64,000 nt of DNA from Clostridia bacterium (GTDB taxonomy: Bacteria; Bacillota; Thermoanaerobacteria; Thermoanaerobacterales; Thermoanaerobacteraceae), in NCBI GenBank assembly GCA_012840485.1, contig DULG01000019.1:186001-250000 (forward strand), read 5' to 3'. Made by a program: the position numbers and the translations under genes. The notes beneath the pieces were generated by a model. The model saw only the letters and a list, made by a program, of their open reading frames with translations. It was not told where the DNA came from and searched no databases. The stretch's first letter is position 1, and each line of letters starts with the position of its first letter. Of the stretch, positions 21,640-32,916 are shown piece by piece.

Positions 21640-21837
21640 CTAATGAAGTTGAAATATTGTTTTCACCGCATTAAACAAATTGTTTATCATATTTATCACC
21701 ATCATTAAAACAACAACTATCCCCGCTAATGTTACCATCATAGCCTGTTCTTCTCTGCCTGAACGAATGAGAATCTGATTAAGCACTGTAACTAAAATTC
21801 CAATTGCTGCAATCTTAAAAATTATATCTATGTTCAT
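21640..21837 (-). CDS. spoIIIAC: Stage III sporulation protein AC
   Basis: Two-TM 65-aa protein; operon position. Confidence 0.92.
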   Translation of the reverse strand: MNIDIIFKIAAIGILVTVLNQILIRSGREEQAMMVTLAGIVVVLMMVINMINNLFNAVKTIFQLH

Positions 21838-21849
21838 TCCAATCCTCCT

Positions 21850-22362
21850 CTATAAAAACAATATGATTATTGCCAATCCTGTCAAAACCCCAATATTTTT
21901 ATATAATTTTTCATTTTTTTTGTTCTCTTCCTCAGCACTACTTAGCTGCCTTTTTAAAAGTTCAACAGCTAAGTCAAAATTTTTTTCTTGACTATATACA
22001 TCAGATTTACCAAGACCATATCCAAAAGACCTGAGAATTTCAATATCCTCCTTCTTGAGATAACCACTGTCCCATTCTTTTAAAGCAGCTTCCCATGCTT
22101 CTCCTCCACTGTAACCTTTATTTTCAAGCAATATTTCTGCTGCTTTTATAAAAAGCGGTTTTATACTTTTATCTAAAGAGGAAGAAATTGTTATAAATAT
22201 TTCTGCCATAGGGTCCTTTGAATATGTAACTTCAATTTTACATAGATTCAAAGCTGAAATTAAATTTTTGAGTATGCGAAACCTCATTTTATACTTAAAA
22301 GCTGCCATATATCCTAGAGAAGTAGTAGAAAAAAACACCAATAACATTCCTAATAATTTCAT
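21850..22362 (-). CDS. spoIIIAB: Stage III sporulation protein AB
   Basis: Operon position. Confidence 0.92.
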   Translation of the reverse strand: MKLLGMLLVFFSTTSLGYMAAFKYKMRFRILKNLISALNLCKIEVTYSKDPMAEIFITISSSLDKSIKPLFIKAAEILLENKGYSGGEAWEAALKEWDSGYLKKEDIEILRSFGYGLGKSDVYSQEKNFDLAVELLKRQLSSAEEENKKNEKLYKNIGVLTGLAIIILFL

Positions 22363-23357
22363 TTATTAAGTGTCCCTCCTCTATAGGGTCCTTTAAACAC
22401 TATATCAAAATTTTCATCTAACATTTTTTCTATAGTTCCTGCCCCTAAACGTCTGCTTAAAATTATGTATCGCTGAAAATATTTCAAAGAAATTATTTCT
22501 TTTAAAACAGGTTTTTTCATAAGGTCATCTATGTCATTTGCATGAACAGTAGTTATAATTTTGACACCGGTATTTAATACCTCATGAATTGCTTGTATAT
22601 CTTCCTTTTTACCTATTTCATCTGTCACTATAACTTCTGGAGACATAGATCTTATAAGCATTATCATCCCATAAGCTTTAGGACACCCATCTAAAACATC
22701 AGTCCTTATACCTACATCCATTTGAGGTATACCATTGTGACAACCGGCGATTTCAGACCTTTCGTCTACTACACCTACTTTTTTACCCTTTAATCCCAAA
22801 AAATCTATTCCATTGCTCAAATTCCTTGTTATATCCCTTAAAAGGGTAGTTTTACCACATTGAGGAGGCGATATTATCAGAGTATTATAAATATTCTTAT
22901 ATGGAGTAATCAAATGTTCTATTATCTTTTCTGAAACACCTTTTATTTCCTTCGATATTCTATAATTGTATCCAGAAATATTTTTTAAAGTTTTTATATA
23001 ACCATTTTCCAAAACACATTTTCCTACTATTCCTACCCTATAACCACCTCTTAGGGTTATATAGCCATTGCGTATTTCTTCTTCAAAGGCATAAACTGAA
23101 GATTTTGATATTAACTGAAGAGCTTTTTCACAGTCTTCAAATGTCACTATATACGCAGAAGAAGGAGTAAAGATCAAATTTCCTTCTTTTGATACAAACT
23201 TCTCTTCACTTTTTAAATAAACAGAAAGAGGTTTATTTACCCTCAAACGTATTTCCTCTACCTCCTCTAACTCTTCACAAGGAATCCTTGCAATTGCTTC
23301 TCTCACTGAAGGAGGAAGAGAATAAAGAAGTTCTTCAAAATTTTTTCTTGGGTTCAT
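22359..23357 (-). CDS. spoIIIAA: Stage III sporulation protein AA (ATPase)
   Basis: Walker A PPQCGKTTLLRDI, VDERSEIAGC; start moved to MNPRK with GGAGGG upstream. Confidence 0.95.
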   Translation of the reverse strand: MNPRKNFEELLYSLPPSVREAIARIPCEELEEVEEIRLRVNKPLSVYLKSEEKFVSKEGNLIFTPSSAYIVTFEDCEKALQLISKSSVYAFEEEIRNGYITLRGGYRVGIVGKCVLENGYIKTLKNISGYNYRISKEIKGVSEKIIEHLITPYKNIYNTLIISPPQCGKTTLLRDITRNLSNGIDFLGLKGKKVGVVDERSEIAGCHNGIPQMDVGIRTDVLDGCPKAYGMIMLIRSMSPEVIVTDEIGKKEDIQAIHEVLNTGVKIITTVHANDIDDLMKKPVLKEIISLKYFQRYIILSRRLGAGTIEKMLDENFDIVFKGPYRGGTLNK

Positions 23358-23413
23358 AGACCTGTCCCTCCTTTTGTACAATTATATTTTCGTGGCTATA
23401 TATTTATGAATAA

Positions 23414-23452
23414 AAAAATCCCCACTAACTTTTCGTTAGTGGGGATTTTTTT
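23414..23452 (-). terminator. Bidirectional-looking intrinsic terminator
   Basis: AAATCCCCACTAAC-ttttc-GTTAGTGGGGATTT flanked by A/T runs. Confidence 0.9.
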
Positions 23453-23454
23453 AT

Positions 23455-23904
23455 TTAGTCATCATCATCTACAATCTTTAAATCTTTTACCTTTAAAGTC
23501 GCATTGCAGTGAGGACAAACCAATTCCGCATCTTCATCTTCCAACAATTCCTCTTCTACGCTCATAAGCATATGGCAATTAGGGCACTCTACTTCCACAT
23601 ATTCTTCATAATCTTCCTCGTCCTCATCCTCATCTTCATAATCATAGTCGTAATCATCGTCTTCTTCCTCATAGTCTTCATCGCCATAGATGTGATTTTC
23701 AATTTCAGAGAGGTCCTCATCTATTTCTCCTACATAATCATCTAACTCAGAATGAGAAGCCTCTAATTCATTTATTGCATCTGCAAAATCTTCTAGAGTA
23801 TCTAAAATTGCCAAAATTATTTTTCCTTCTTTTGTGCTGTCATCTATTCCCAAGCCGTCTGCTAATCCTCTCAAGTAAGAAACTCTTTCATTTAAGTATT
23901 CCAT
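23455..23904 (-). CDS. CD1247-like protein with acidic linker and C-terminal zinc ribbon
   Basis: N-terminal helical domain, EDEDYEEEDDDYDYDYEDEDED tract, CPNC...CPHC. Confidence 0.8.
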   Translation of the reverse strand: MEYLNERVSYLRGLADGLGIDDSTKEGKIILAILDTLEDFADAINELEASHSELDDYVGEIDEDLSEIENHIYGDEDYEEEDDDYDYDYEDEDEDEEDYEEYVEVECPNCHMLMSVEEELLEDEDAELVCPHCNATLKVKDLKIVDDDD

Positions 23905-23952
23905 ACTTCATATACCCTCCTTTACAAAATAGTATTTGACAAATTGCTGGGT

Positions 23953-24510
23953 TTATACTCTCTCTAGATATTCTCCTGTCCGTGTATCAATTCTTATTTT
24001 GTCTCCAACATTTACAAATAATGGAACTTGGATGACAGCACCAGTTTCTACAGTTGCCGGTTTAGATCCACCTGTTGCAGTATCTCCTTTAAAACCAGGC
24101 TCTGTCTCTACAACTTCTAATTCAACAAAAGTTGGCGGTTCAACGGAAAAGGCTTCGCCTTTGTAAAACTTTACTGTAACAATCATATTTTCTTTTATGT
24201 ATTTAATTGCATCTTCTACCTTATCGTAATTTAAAGGAATTTGTTCGTAGGTCTCTGTGTCCATAAAATAATAAAGTTCTCCATCATTGTACAAATATTG
24301 CATTTCTCTTCTTTCTATAACTGCTTCCTCAAATTTTTCTGTTGGGCTAAAAGTCCTTTCAATAACTGCTCCTGTCATAACATTTTTTAACTTTGTCCTT
24401 ACAAAAGCTGCTCCTTTTCCCGGTTTAACATGCATAAAATCTACCACTGTAAAAACCTGACCGTCAACCTCAATAGTTACTCCTTTCCTGAAATCGCCTG
24501 CTGCTATCAA
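23953..24510 (-). CDS. efp: Elongation factor P
   Basis: [26 protein letters not shown]. Confidence 0.98.
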   Translation of the reverse strand: MIAAGDFRKGVTIEVDGQVFTVVDFMHVKPGKGAAFVRTKLKNVMTGAVIERTFSPTEKFEEAVIERREMQYLYNDGELYYFMDTETYEQIPLNYDKVEDAIKYIKENMIVTVKFYKGEAFSVEPPTFVELEVVETEPGFKGDTATGGSKPATVETGAVIQVPLFVNVGDKIRIDTRTGEYLERV

Positions 24511-24528
24511 AAAAATCCCTCCATCACT

Positions 24529-25593
24529 TTAGTTTAATTCAATTAAGTGTTTTGGTGCTTTAGTTAAATTTATAACACCATCTTCTTTTAATAATACCAT
24601 ATCTTCGATTCTTACGCCACCAAAATCGGGAATATATATTCCCGGTTCTACTGTAACAATTGACCCTTCTTTTAAAATTTCTTCTTTTTTGAAAGACAAG
24701 CTTGGTGCTTCATGTACTTCAAGCCCAACTCCATGTCCTAAAGAATGACTGAAATATTGGCCATAGCCCTTTTCTCCAATGACAGACCTTGCAAAAAAGT
24801 CCGCCTCTTTAGAAGTAATACCTGCTTTTATATTTTTTATGGCATTTTCTTGCGCTTCCAAGACTATATTGTATATCTCTTTTTGCTTATCATCTGCCTT
24901 CCCCATCACTATTGTCCTCGTCATATCAGAACAATAACCGGCTACTTTACATCCAAAATCAATTGTAACAAAATCTCCTTTTTCTATAACTTTTTCAGAA
25001 GCTTTACCATGTGGAAGAGAAGACCTTTTGCCTGATGCCACAATAGTATCAAAGGACAGGCCCTCTGACCCTTCTTTTTTCATAAAACACTCCAATTCTA
25101 GGGCAACTTCTTTTTCTCTCATACCAACTTTAATGAAATTCAATATGTGCTCAAAGGCTCTGTCAGTAATATTTTGCGCTTTTTTTATATATTCTATTTC
25201 TTCTTCATCTTTTACCATTCTTAAGGTTTCAACCAAATTGGCTTGGGGTACTAGCTCAATCTCTAAAAAATCTTTTAATTCTCTATACTGTCCATAAGAG
25301 ATACTTTCTTCAAAAGCCAATTTTTTCATTCCCAATGTTTTAATGTATTCTTTTAAAACATCTTTTATGCCAATTTTGTGTTCAACAACTTCAAAATCCC
25401 TAACTTCTTTTTGAGCCTGCTCAGTATATCTTCCATCTGTGATAAAAATAGCCTTATCATGAGTGACTAAAGCTACACTGTCATCTCCAGTAAAACCAGT
25501 AATGTATGTAACATTTACAAACTTATAAATTACAAAAGCTTCTATGTCTTTTTCTTTCATCAAATTTCTTAAATTTTGTAATCGCCTATTCAC
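24529..25593 (-). CDS. Xaa-Pro peptidase (M24B)
   Basis: GCKVAGYCSDMTRTI, GHGVGLEVHEAP. Confidence 0.95.
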   Translation of the reverse strand: MNRRLQNLRNLMKEKDIEAFVIYKFVNVTYITGFTGDDSVALVTHDKAIFITDGRYTEQAQKEVRDFEVVEHKIGIKDVLKEYIKTLGMKKLAFEESISYGQYRELKDFLEIELVPQANLVETLRMVKDEEEIEYIKKAQNITDRAFEHILNFIKVGMREKEVALELECFMKKEGSEGLSFDTIVASGKRSSLPHGKASEKVIEKGDFVTIDFGCKVAGYCSDMTRTIVMGKADDKQKEIYNIVLEAQENAIKNIKAGITSKEADFFARSVIGEKGYGQYFSHSLGHGVGLEVHEAPSLSFKKEEILKEGSIVTVEPGIYIPDFGGVRIEDMVLLKEDGVINLTKAPKHLIELN

Positions 25594-25598
25594 AATTT

Positions 25599-26045
25599 TT
25601 ACCCCCCAATTGAATCCTCTAAAAGCTTCACTGCGTAAAGAGCAAGTACGTAACTGTAAGGTCCAAATCCAGTAATTACTCCTTTACACTTAGAAGCTGT
25701 CACAGAAGTTTTTCGAAACTCCTCCCTACCAAAAATATTAGAAATGTGAACTTCTATTACAGGTACCGAAACAGATCCAATAGCGTCCATAATAGCCAAA
25801 CTGTAATGAGTATAAGCTGCTGGGTTTATAATTATAGCATCGAAATTGTTTTCTGCAGAATGAATTAGATTAATTATTTCTCCTTCACTATTAGACTGCT
25901 GAATCTTTACAGCAATATCTAGTTTTGCAGCCTCTCTTTTTATTAGATTGTTTATTTCATCAAAACTTATATCTCCATATACTTCTTTTTCTCTCTTCCC
26001 TGTGAGATTTACATTGGGACCATGAATTAATAACACTCTTTTCAT
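25599..26045 (-). CDS. aroQ: Type II 3-dehydroquinate dehydratase
   Basis: [24 protein letters not shown]. Confidence 0.97.
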   Translation of the reverse strand: MKRVLLIHGPNVNLTGKREKEVYGDISFDEINNLIKREAAKLDIAVKIQQSNSEGEIINLIHSAENNFDAIIINPAAYTHYSLAIMDAIGSVSVPVIEVHISNIFGREEFRKTSVTASKCKGVITGFGPYSYVLALYAVKLLEDSIGG

Positions 26046-26075
26046 AATCTCACCTCACTTTACTTATAATACACC

Positions 26076-27350
26076 TTATTTCCTTATTTGTCCACTGCCT
26101 AAAATTACATACTTATAGGTGGTAAGCTCTTTAAGTCCCATTGGCCCTCTTGCGTGCATCTTTTGCGTACTTATCCCTATTTCTGCTCCAAATCCAAACT
26201 CTCCTCCATCAGTAAATCGAGTAGAAGCATTGACATAAACAGCAGCCGAATCTACAGCTTTTAAAAATCTCATTGCATTTTCATAATTTTCTGTAATGAT
26301 GCTTTCAGAATGACCTGTCGAATACTTTGAAATGTGTTCTAAAGCTTCTTCTATATTCTCTACAACTTTTACAGCTAGTATAAGGTCTAAATACTCTGTT
26401 TCCCAATCTTTGTCTGTAGCTTCTTTAACCTCAGGGCATATTTCTTTTGTAATTTGACAACCTCTTACTTCCACTCCTAAAGATGACAATTGTCTAACCA
26501 TTATAGGCAAAAATTCTTTTGCAACAGCTTTATGTACTAAAACTGTCTCTACTGCATTACATACCCCAGGCCTTTGAACCTTAGCATTCACAATGATATC
26601 CTTTGCCATTTCAAACTTAGCTGTTTCATCTACAAAAATATGGCAATTACCTACCCCTGTTTCTATCACAGGTACTGTAGAATTTTCAATGACATTTTTA
26701 ATAAGACTGGCTCCTCCTCTAGGTATGATAAGGTCAATAAGACCGTTTAACTTCATCATTCGGTTTACTTCTTCCCTGTCAGTATTTTCTATAAGCTGTA
26801 TTGCCCCTTCAGGAATGCCACTTCTCAAAGCTGCTTCAGCAAGAATAGAAGCAATTGCTATATTAGAGTTTATGGCATCACTACCTCCTCTTAAAATTAC
26901 GGCATTTCCTGATTTTAAACAAAGACCTGCAGCATCAGCTGTCACATTAGGGCGAGACTCGTATACTATGCCTATCACTCCAATTGGAACTCTCATTTTA
27001 CCAATCTGAAGTCCATTAGGTCTTTTCCACATCTCTTCTATATTTCCAACAGGGTCTTTTAAAGCTGCAATATCTTTTAGTCCTTGTGCCATAGCTTTTA
27101 TTCTTTTTTCATCCAGTCTTAATCTATCTATAAGTGAAGCTTTCACATTTCTTTTTTCGGCTTCTAAAACATCTTTTTCATTAGCCTCGAGTATTTTATT
27201 TATATTTTTCACTAAAGCCTCTGCCATAGATTCCAAAGCTAAATTTTTTATATTTTCCTCCAATACTGCCATTTTTCTTGCTGCAATCCTTGCCTTTTTT
27301 GCTTTTAACTCAACTTCCATAGCTTTTTCCATAGCTTTCCCCTCTTTCAA
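26076..27350 (-). CDS. proA: Gamma-glutamyl phosphate reductase
   Basis: [25 protein letters not shown]. Confidence 0.97.
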   Translation of the reverse strand: MKEGKAMEKAMEVELKAKKARIAARKMAVLEENIKNLALESMAEALVKNINKILEANEKDVLEAEKRNVKASLIDRLRLDEKRIKAMAQGLKDIAALKDPVGNIEEMWKRPNGLQIGKMRVPIGVIGIVYESRPNVTADAAGLCLKSGNAVILRGGSDAINSNIAIASILAEAALRSGIPEGAIQLIENTDREEVNRMMKLNGLIDLIIPRGGASLIKNVIENSTVPVIETGVGNCHIFVDETAKFEMAKDIIVNAKVQRPGVCNAVETVLVHKAVAKEFLPIMVRQLSSLGVEVRGCQITKEICPEVKEATDKDWETEYLDLILAVKVVENIEEALEHISKYSTGHSESIITENYENAMRFLKAVDSAAVYVNASTRFTDGGEFGFGAEIGISTQKMHARGPMGLKELTTYKYVILGSGQIRK

Positions 27351-28440
27351 GTATCACGAGATTGTCTCTGTGAATTACTTCATCGTAATATTTATAACCC
27401 AATATGGTCTCTATTTCATGAGTTTTACATCCCTTTATCTTTTTAACTTCTTCTGAAGAATAGTTTATGAGTCCTCTTGCAATTTCCTTTTCTTGATAGT
27501 CAATTACTGCAACACAATCTCCCACATCGTAATCTCCTTCAGTTTTTACAATTCCACTGGGCAGCAAACTTTTTCCCTGTTTTACTATAGCTTTTGCTGC
27601 TCCTTCATCAATAAATAGAAAACCACTAACTTTCGCATTAAAAGCAATCCAAATTTTTCTGCTATTTATCGGATTTTTCATGGGCAAAAAAGTAGTACCT
27701 ATCTTTTCTCCACTGACTATCCTGTTTAATACATGGTCAATTTTACCATTTGCAATAATCATCTTGACTCCTGAATTAAAACATATTTTCGCCGCCTGAA
27801 TCTTTGTATACATCCCCCCTGTCCCTCTTTTTGTTCCTGCACCACCGGCAATTTTCAAAAGCTCATCTGAAAACTCTTCCACTACTTCTATTACTTTGGC
27901 ATCTTTATAAAGCCTGGGGTCTTTATCATAAAGCCCGTCAATGTCAGTCAAAATTATTAAAAGGTCAGCCTCAACTAAACTGGCAACTAGAGCAGCCAAA
28001 GTATCATTGTCTCCAATTTTTATCTCATCAACAGTTACAGTATCATTTTCATTTATTATTGGCACAACACCCCATTTTAGTAAATTGGAAAGGGCATAGC
28101 TTACATTTAAATATCTCTTTCTGTCGCTAAAATCCTCCTTTGTCAAAAGAACTTGTGCAGTAATTTTGCCATATTCATTAAAAAACTTTTCATAAATCTC
28201 AATTAAAAGCCCTTGCCCTATAGCTGCTAGAGATTGCTTTTGTGGAATGGTTTTGGGTTTTTCCTTTAGATTTAGCTTTCCCATTCCTGCTCCAATTGCT
28301 CCAGAAGTGACTAGTATCACTTCTTCCCCTCTGTTTAACAGATTGGCAATCTGCCTTACCAATTTTTCCATTATTTCTAAATTCAATTTTCCATTTTCAT
28401 ATGTCAGAGTACTTGTTCCAACCTTTACTACAATTCTCAT
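27310..28440 (-). CDS. proB: Glutamate 5-kinase (with PUA domain)
   Basis: [21 protein letters not shown]. Confidence 0.97.
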   Translation of the reverse strand: MRIVVKVGTSTLTYENGKLNLEIMEKLVRQIANLLNRGEEVILVTSGAIGAGMGKLNLKEKPKTIPQKQSLAAIGQGLLIEIYEKFFNEYGKITAQVLLTKEDFSDRKRYLNVSYALSNLLKWGVVPIINENDTVTVDEIKIGDNDTLAALVASLVEADLLIILTDIDGLYDKDPRLYKDAKVIEVVEEFSDELLKIAGGAGTKRGTGGMYTKIQAAKICFNSGVKMIIANGKIDHVLNRIVSGEKIGTTFLPMKNPINSRKIWIAFNAKVSGFLFIDEGAAKAIVKQGKSLLPSGIVKTEGDYDVGDCVAVIDYQEKEIARGLINYSSEEVKKIKGCKTHEIETILGYKYYDEVIHRDNLVILERGESYGKSYGS

Positions 28441-29306
28441 ACTTCCGACACCCTTTTTGCAATATTAAGATATATCTCTTTTAGTTTCAAAGCATCTTCT
28501 GCCATAGTCCCTCTTGATTCACATATGACAATAGGCTCCATCTTTCTTTCACAGAAAAGCTGTGCTAAAGGTTCAAATTCTGGCCCATATTGAGTGTCTT
28601 TTAATGTCCAATGCCTTTTTTCTCCCTGAACTGTGTATTCAATTCTACTAAAATGGACGTGTATCTTTTTCGCCCTTTCTTTTCCCAAATACTTTTCAAT
28701 AATATCCAAAACCTCTGCATAATCTTCTATAGACTTAAACCTTCCATTATCTCTAGCATGCAAATGGGCAAAGTCTATTGTAGGTATAAGCCTTTCATCT
28801 AACTGGCACAATTCTAATACCTCTTCTAAAGTACCTAATTGGTTTTTCTTTCCCATTGTCTCCGGACACAGGGTTATGTAACTAAGTCCCCTGTTTTCTA
28901 CTTCTTTCAAAATCTCTTTCAGTACCTTTTTTGCTCTTTTTAAAGCTTCTTCTCTTTCTCCTTCTGATGCAGAACCAGGATGAAAAGTAATCCTCTTTGC
29001 CCCCATCCAATTTCCAGCAATTAAACTATCTATCAAATATTTTCTTGAATTTTCTATTTTTACCTCATCTGTAGAAGCCAAATTTATATAGTAAGGGGCA
29101 TGAATAGTGATTGTGATCCCAAAATTTCCTGCATTTTCTCTAAGCTCACGAGCTAAATTTTCACTCATTTTTACTCCTCTAGAAAAAGAGTACTCGTATG
29201 CATCAAGTCCCATATTGTAGAGCCATTCTGGCATCTCAACAGAGGACTTATGCCCTTCCTCATAAAAACTATCGGAAATTCCTGATGGTCCAAACCTTAC
29301 TGTCAA
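28437..29306 (-). CDS. Endonuclease IV-like TIM-barrel protein
   Basis: IHAPYYINLAS, FHPGS, CPETMGK. Confidence 0.8.
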   Translation of the reverse strand: MTVRFGPSGISDSFYEEGHKSSVEMPEWLYNMGLDAYEYSFSRGVKMSENLARELRENAGNFGITITIHAPYYINLASTDEVKIENSRKYLIDSLIAGNWMGAKRITFHPGSASEGEREEALKRAKKVLKEILKEVENRGLSYITLCPETMGKKNQLGTLEEVLELCQLDERLIPTIDFAHLHARDNGRFKSIEDYAEVLDIIEKYLGKERAKKIHVHFSRIEYTVQGEKRHWTLKDTQYGPEFEPLAQLFCERKMEPIVICESRGTMAEDALKLKEIYLNIAKRVSEV

Positions 29307-29312
29307 TTTTTC

Positions 29313-29828
29313 TCATCTCCTCTTAAACCTTATGTAAGCCCTTATAACTTCCTCTGCTACTTCATCAATTGTCATATCAGATACATCAATAGTGTAATCA
29401 GTAAACTTATAAAAAGGTTCTCTCTCTTTGAGCAGTTCTTTTACTTTTCCTTCAGGATTATCTACCATCAAAAGTGGCCTTTCTTTATTTTTTCCTATGT
29501 TCCTTAATATAATTTCTGGCCTAGCTTTAAAACAAATCACAACTCCATTTTTTCTTAATTGTACAATATTTGAAGGATTTAATACAACTCCTCCTCCTGT
29601 AGCAATTACAAAATTTTTTAATCGAGCGACTTTTTTAACTGCTGCCCTTTCCAGTTTTCTAAAATATTCTTCCCCATATTTATCAAAAATATCTGGTACA
29701 GTCATATTTGCCATCTTTTCAATCATTTTATCAGTATCAATGAAGCCAAAAGACATAGTAGTAGCTACTTTTCTCCCAACAGTAGTCTTGCCAGTAGCCA
29801 TGAATCCTGTTAAGACGATATTTTTCAT
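29313..29828 (-). CDS. aroK: Shikimate kinase
   Basis: [18 protein letters not shown]. Confidence 0.95.
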   Translation of the reverse strand: MKNIVLTGFMATGKTTVGRKVATTMSFGFIDTDKMIEKMANMTVPDIFDKYGEEYFRKLERAAVKKVARLKNFVIATGGGVVLNPSNIVQLRKNGVVICFKARPEIILRNIGKNKERPLLMVDNPEGKVKELLKEREPFYKFTDYTIDVSDMTIDEVAEEVIRAYIRFKRR

Positions 29829-29843
29829 TTGTGATTTCCTCCC

Positions 29844-30602
29844 TTAAGGCAACGAAGGTATTTTTTCTTTTAAAATCTTTTCTATAGTGTCGCTTATTAT
29901 CTTATTTACATCTATGTTTTGGGAAGTCGAAGTCTGTTCTCCAATATTTGACTGTCCATTTGATTCTCTATTTTTAGTTTCATCATATAAGGGCTTGAAG
30001 GGATCAACTTTTCCTTTTTGAAACTCTGTAGGTATTGACGTACCTCCACTGTCTTTCATTGAATAAATAAAAGCATTGAGATTTAAAAGAAGATTTTGGT
30101 TACTTTGACCTTTTTCAATGGAAAAACTCTGAATGCTAAAAAGCCTCTTCAAATTTTGCATTTCCTTTAAAAAAGACATAATCTCATCATAATTGCCTAA
30201 AACGACAATATTCACAGGAACTGTAACAAAATCCTCTTTTTTTACATTCCCTCCTTCTTTTTGAGTCTGGTCTACCTTCTCAAAATTTAGGCTTTTTATT
30301 CTCACTCCTGTGTCATTAAGTATTTGCTGTAAATTAAAAAGAAAAATTTCTAAGTCTTTATTTTCCGGTAAAATTTCATTTAGATCTTTTAATTGAATTT
30401 GTTCATTAGCTAAATTTTCTTTTAAGTTTTTGTCTTTCAAATTACTCAGTTGCTGTAAAATTTGTTTTTTACTCTGTAAATCCGCCGATAAATTTTTTAT
30501 CTCTAAAATTTTTGGGGTTAAATAATATTGATAGTAAATAGCGATAACTCCAAATATTATGGCAAAATAAATTAATACCTTTTCTCTCTTCGTAAGTTTC
30601 AT
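29844..30602 (-). CDS. pilO: Type IV pilus PilO-like protein
   Basis: TM plus coiled coil; order pilM-pilN-pilO. Confidence 0.8.
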   Translation of the reverse strand: MKLTKREKVLIYFAIIFGVIAIYYQYYLTPKILEIKNLSADLQSKKQILQQLSNLKDKNLKENLANEQIQLKDLNEILPENKDLEIFLFNLQQILNDTGVRIKSLNFEKVDQTQKEGGNVKKEDFVTVPVNIVVLGNYDEIMSFLKEMQNLKRLFSIQSFSIEKGQSNQNLLLNLNAFIYSMKDSGGTSIPTEFQKGKVDPFKPLYDETKNRESNGQSNIGEQTSTSQNIDVNKIISDTIEKILKEKIPSLP

Positions 30603-31136
30603 TTACGATACCACCTTGATTTTTACTTGCAAAACATATTTTAAAAAGCCTTTATCAGTTGACTCTACAGATACCACTTTAACATCTTCTACATATCCTA
30701 CACTTCTTATATTAAGCATAAATACTGCTATGTCAGACTCTGAAACAGCTTCTCCATTTATTTCTAAAATATTTTTTTCATACTTCAACGATTCAATGGA
30801 CACTTTTTCAGGCATATTTAAAGCTATATCTTCTATCAAAACCACTGCATCCAATTTCTGCTTTCGCAAACTTTCTATTATATTTTTCTTTTTTGCTATA
30901 TAGACATATAAATCCTTTATATTTTTCTCCATCACTGAAATATCTTTAAACTTGCTCAATTCCACCTCTGTGTATTTTAAATCGCTATATAGCTTATTTA
31001 TGTATAAAAGTGGTAAAGCCCAAAATACAGATATCACAACTATAATTAAAAAAAACAAAAAAAGGTTAAATATTTGTTTTTTCTTCTTCATCCTTTGGAC
31101 TTTTAATTCTGTTGGTATAAGATTTATATCCTTCAA
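30603..31136 (-). CDS. pilN: Type IV pilus PilN-like protein
   Basis: N-terminal DINLIPTEL motif plus TM. Confidence 0.85.
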   Translation of the reverse strand: MKDINLIPTELKVQRMKKKKQIFNLFLFFLIIVVISVFWALPLLYINKLYSDLKYTEVELSKFKDISVMEKNIKDLYVYIAKKKNIIESLRKQKLDAVVLIEDIALNMPEKVSIESLKYEKNILEINGEAVSESDIAVFMLNIRSVGYVEDVKVVSVESTDKGFLKYVLQVKIKVVS

Positions 31137-31137
31137 C

Positions 31138-32097
31138 CTATTCCCCCCTCAAAAGGCAGCCGTATGCTGGTAAAAAGTATAAATAATCTTCTACCGGAGG
31201 CATGAAAGCAGGGATTTTAAAATAATTTTCTATGTATTCCTTTAATCCCAAAAGTTTTGACCCACCACCTATGAGAACAATTTTTTGTATGCTTTTATGA
31301 TATGTTGCATAATAAAAGTCAAATATTCTACTAAGCTGCTGAAGCACTTCAGAAAAAGATAAAAATATAGTCTCTTCTATATCCTTATGTCTTTCTTCTC
31401 CAATAATTTTTTTTGTCTTTTTGTACTCCTCTGCTGATTGAAAATTCATATTTAGAGCATTTGCAATTATCTGTGTGATTTTATTTCCACCAAACTCTAT
31501 TCTTCTACTAAAGACATAATTCCCATTGTCAATCACTGTTACATTAGTAGCAGCAGCACCTATATCTATAATTGCTACAATACCCTCAGCCAGTCCTACT
31601 TTTTTATAGGCTTTATAAAGGGAATTGCTATAGACATCAATAGCTTCTAATTTTAATTTTAACATTTCCGACAGCTTAACGTATTTTTCTATTATTTCTT
31701 TTGGTGAAGAGGCAATTAAAACCCTAATTTTTTTATCTTTTTCTCCAAAGGGAGGTAAATATCTATGGTCAATTACATAATTTTCAGCAACAGGAATATA
31801 CTGCTCAATCTCATAGTATAATGCTTTTTCTATTTCTTCCTCTTTCATCGGAGGCAATTCCAAGTCTCTTAGTATATTATAAGAACTAGAAATAGTAAAA
31901 CACACTTGTCTTTCTTTAATGCTATTCTTTTTTATTACTTCAGTAATAGCTTCAACCAATGAGTTCATATCCACAATTTTCCCATCAGTTATAACATTAG
32001 AGGGGGTCTTAATCATTAACCTTTTTCCAAAAAATTTATTTTTCTTTTCCCCTGTCAATATTTTTGTAGTAAGATTCCCTATTTCAATTCCAAGCAT
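31138..32097 (-). CDS. pilM: Type IV pilus assembly ATPase-like PilM
   Basis: Actin-like fold; IDIGAAATNVTVI, GGGSKLLGL. Confidence 0.9.
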   Translation of the reverse strand: MLGIEIGNLTTKILTGEKKNKFFGKRLMIKTPSNVITDGKIVDMNSLVEAITEVIKKNSIKERQVCFTISSSYNILRDLELPPMKEEEIEKALYYEIEQYIPVAENYVIDHRYLPPFGEKDKKIRVLIASSPKEIIEKYVKLSEMLKLKLEAIDVYSNSLYKAYKKVGLAEGIVAIIDIGAAATNVTVIDNGNYVFSRRIEFGGNKITQIIANALNMNFQSAEEYKKTKKIIGEERHKDIEETIFLSFSEVLQQLSRIFDFYYATYHKSIQKIVLIGGGSKLLGLKEYIENYFKIPAFMPPVEDYLYFLPAYGCLLRGE

Positions 32098-32107
32098 TTT
32101 TTACCTC

Positions 32108-32368
32108 CTAATGACGCCTATTATTGTTTACTTTTATAGCAGCCATTGTTATTGCTTTTATTATATCTACTTCAAATTGCCTTACTAATTCATTTGTCTT
32201 TACATAAAGTTCTCCTTCCTCTGTAACCACATACTTGGGAGGTAAATTATTTAAAGCCAAAGCTTTTATATCCATTCTACACCTATCACATTTGCAAACG
32301 TCCAAGTTTTTCAAAACCTTGTCCATCATCTGGTCAACTGCCTCTTCCATGTAATTTTTAAGATGCAT
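32108..32368 (-). CDS. ComFB-like late competence protein
   Basis: CKCDRCRMDIKALALNNLPPKYVV motif; within pil operon. Confidence 0.8.
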   Translation of the reverse strand: MHLKNYMEEAVDQMMDKVLKNLDVCKCDRCRMDIKALALNNLPPKYVVTEEGELYVKTNELVRQFEVDIIKAITMAAIKVNNNRRH

Positions 32369-32382
32369 AAAATCCTCTCCCA

Positions 32383-32916
32383 TCATTTTATTTCCCACTT
32401 AGATATAGTAAGTGGGTTTGGTGATTCTAGATTGATAACCAGTTGAGCATATCCTTCTTTTTTAACGTTTTTATACTCCCCTTCAGAGTATATGTGTATA
32501 GTATAAGTAAGTCTAACATAATTACTGTCTAAACTAATACTTTTCACAGTATACTTCTGACCATTATCTCCTAAATACCCTGTTTGGGGATATTTACTGA
32601 AAACATTTTGCTGAAGGTATGAAGCCACATCTATATAAATGTCTTGTACCAAAATTTCATTTGAAACTTTGCCAGCATTTGAATTAATTTTTGTCCTCGC
32701 TATATTTGACAAAGCATTTAATAAATCAGAATTAAACTCACTCTTTGCTTTTTCTAATCCAGCTTCTGCAGCATAAGTAGCTGATATAGAATTTGCGTAA
32801 GCATAAGACATTTTATAATTAGCAACAGCTACTTCCAATATTGCAACACCTAAAACTGTAAGAATTAAAATTACCATCAGAGTAAAAATTAAAGCAGAAC
32901 CTCTCTCATTGGACAT
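32383..32916 (-). CDS. PilX-like minor pilus assembly protein
   Basis: N-terminal NERGSALIFTLMVILILTVLGVA. Confidence 0.7.
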   Translation of the reverse strand: MSNERGSALIFTLMVILILTVLGVAILEVAVANYKMSYAYANSISATYAAEAGLEKAKSEFNSDLLNALSNIARTKINSNAGKVSNEILVQDIYIDVASYLQQNVFSKYPQTGYLGDNGQKYTVKSISLDSNYVRLTYTIHIYSEGEYKNVKKEGYAQLVINLESPNPLTISKWEIK

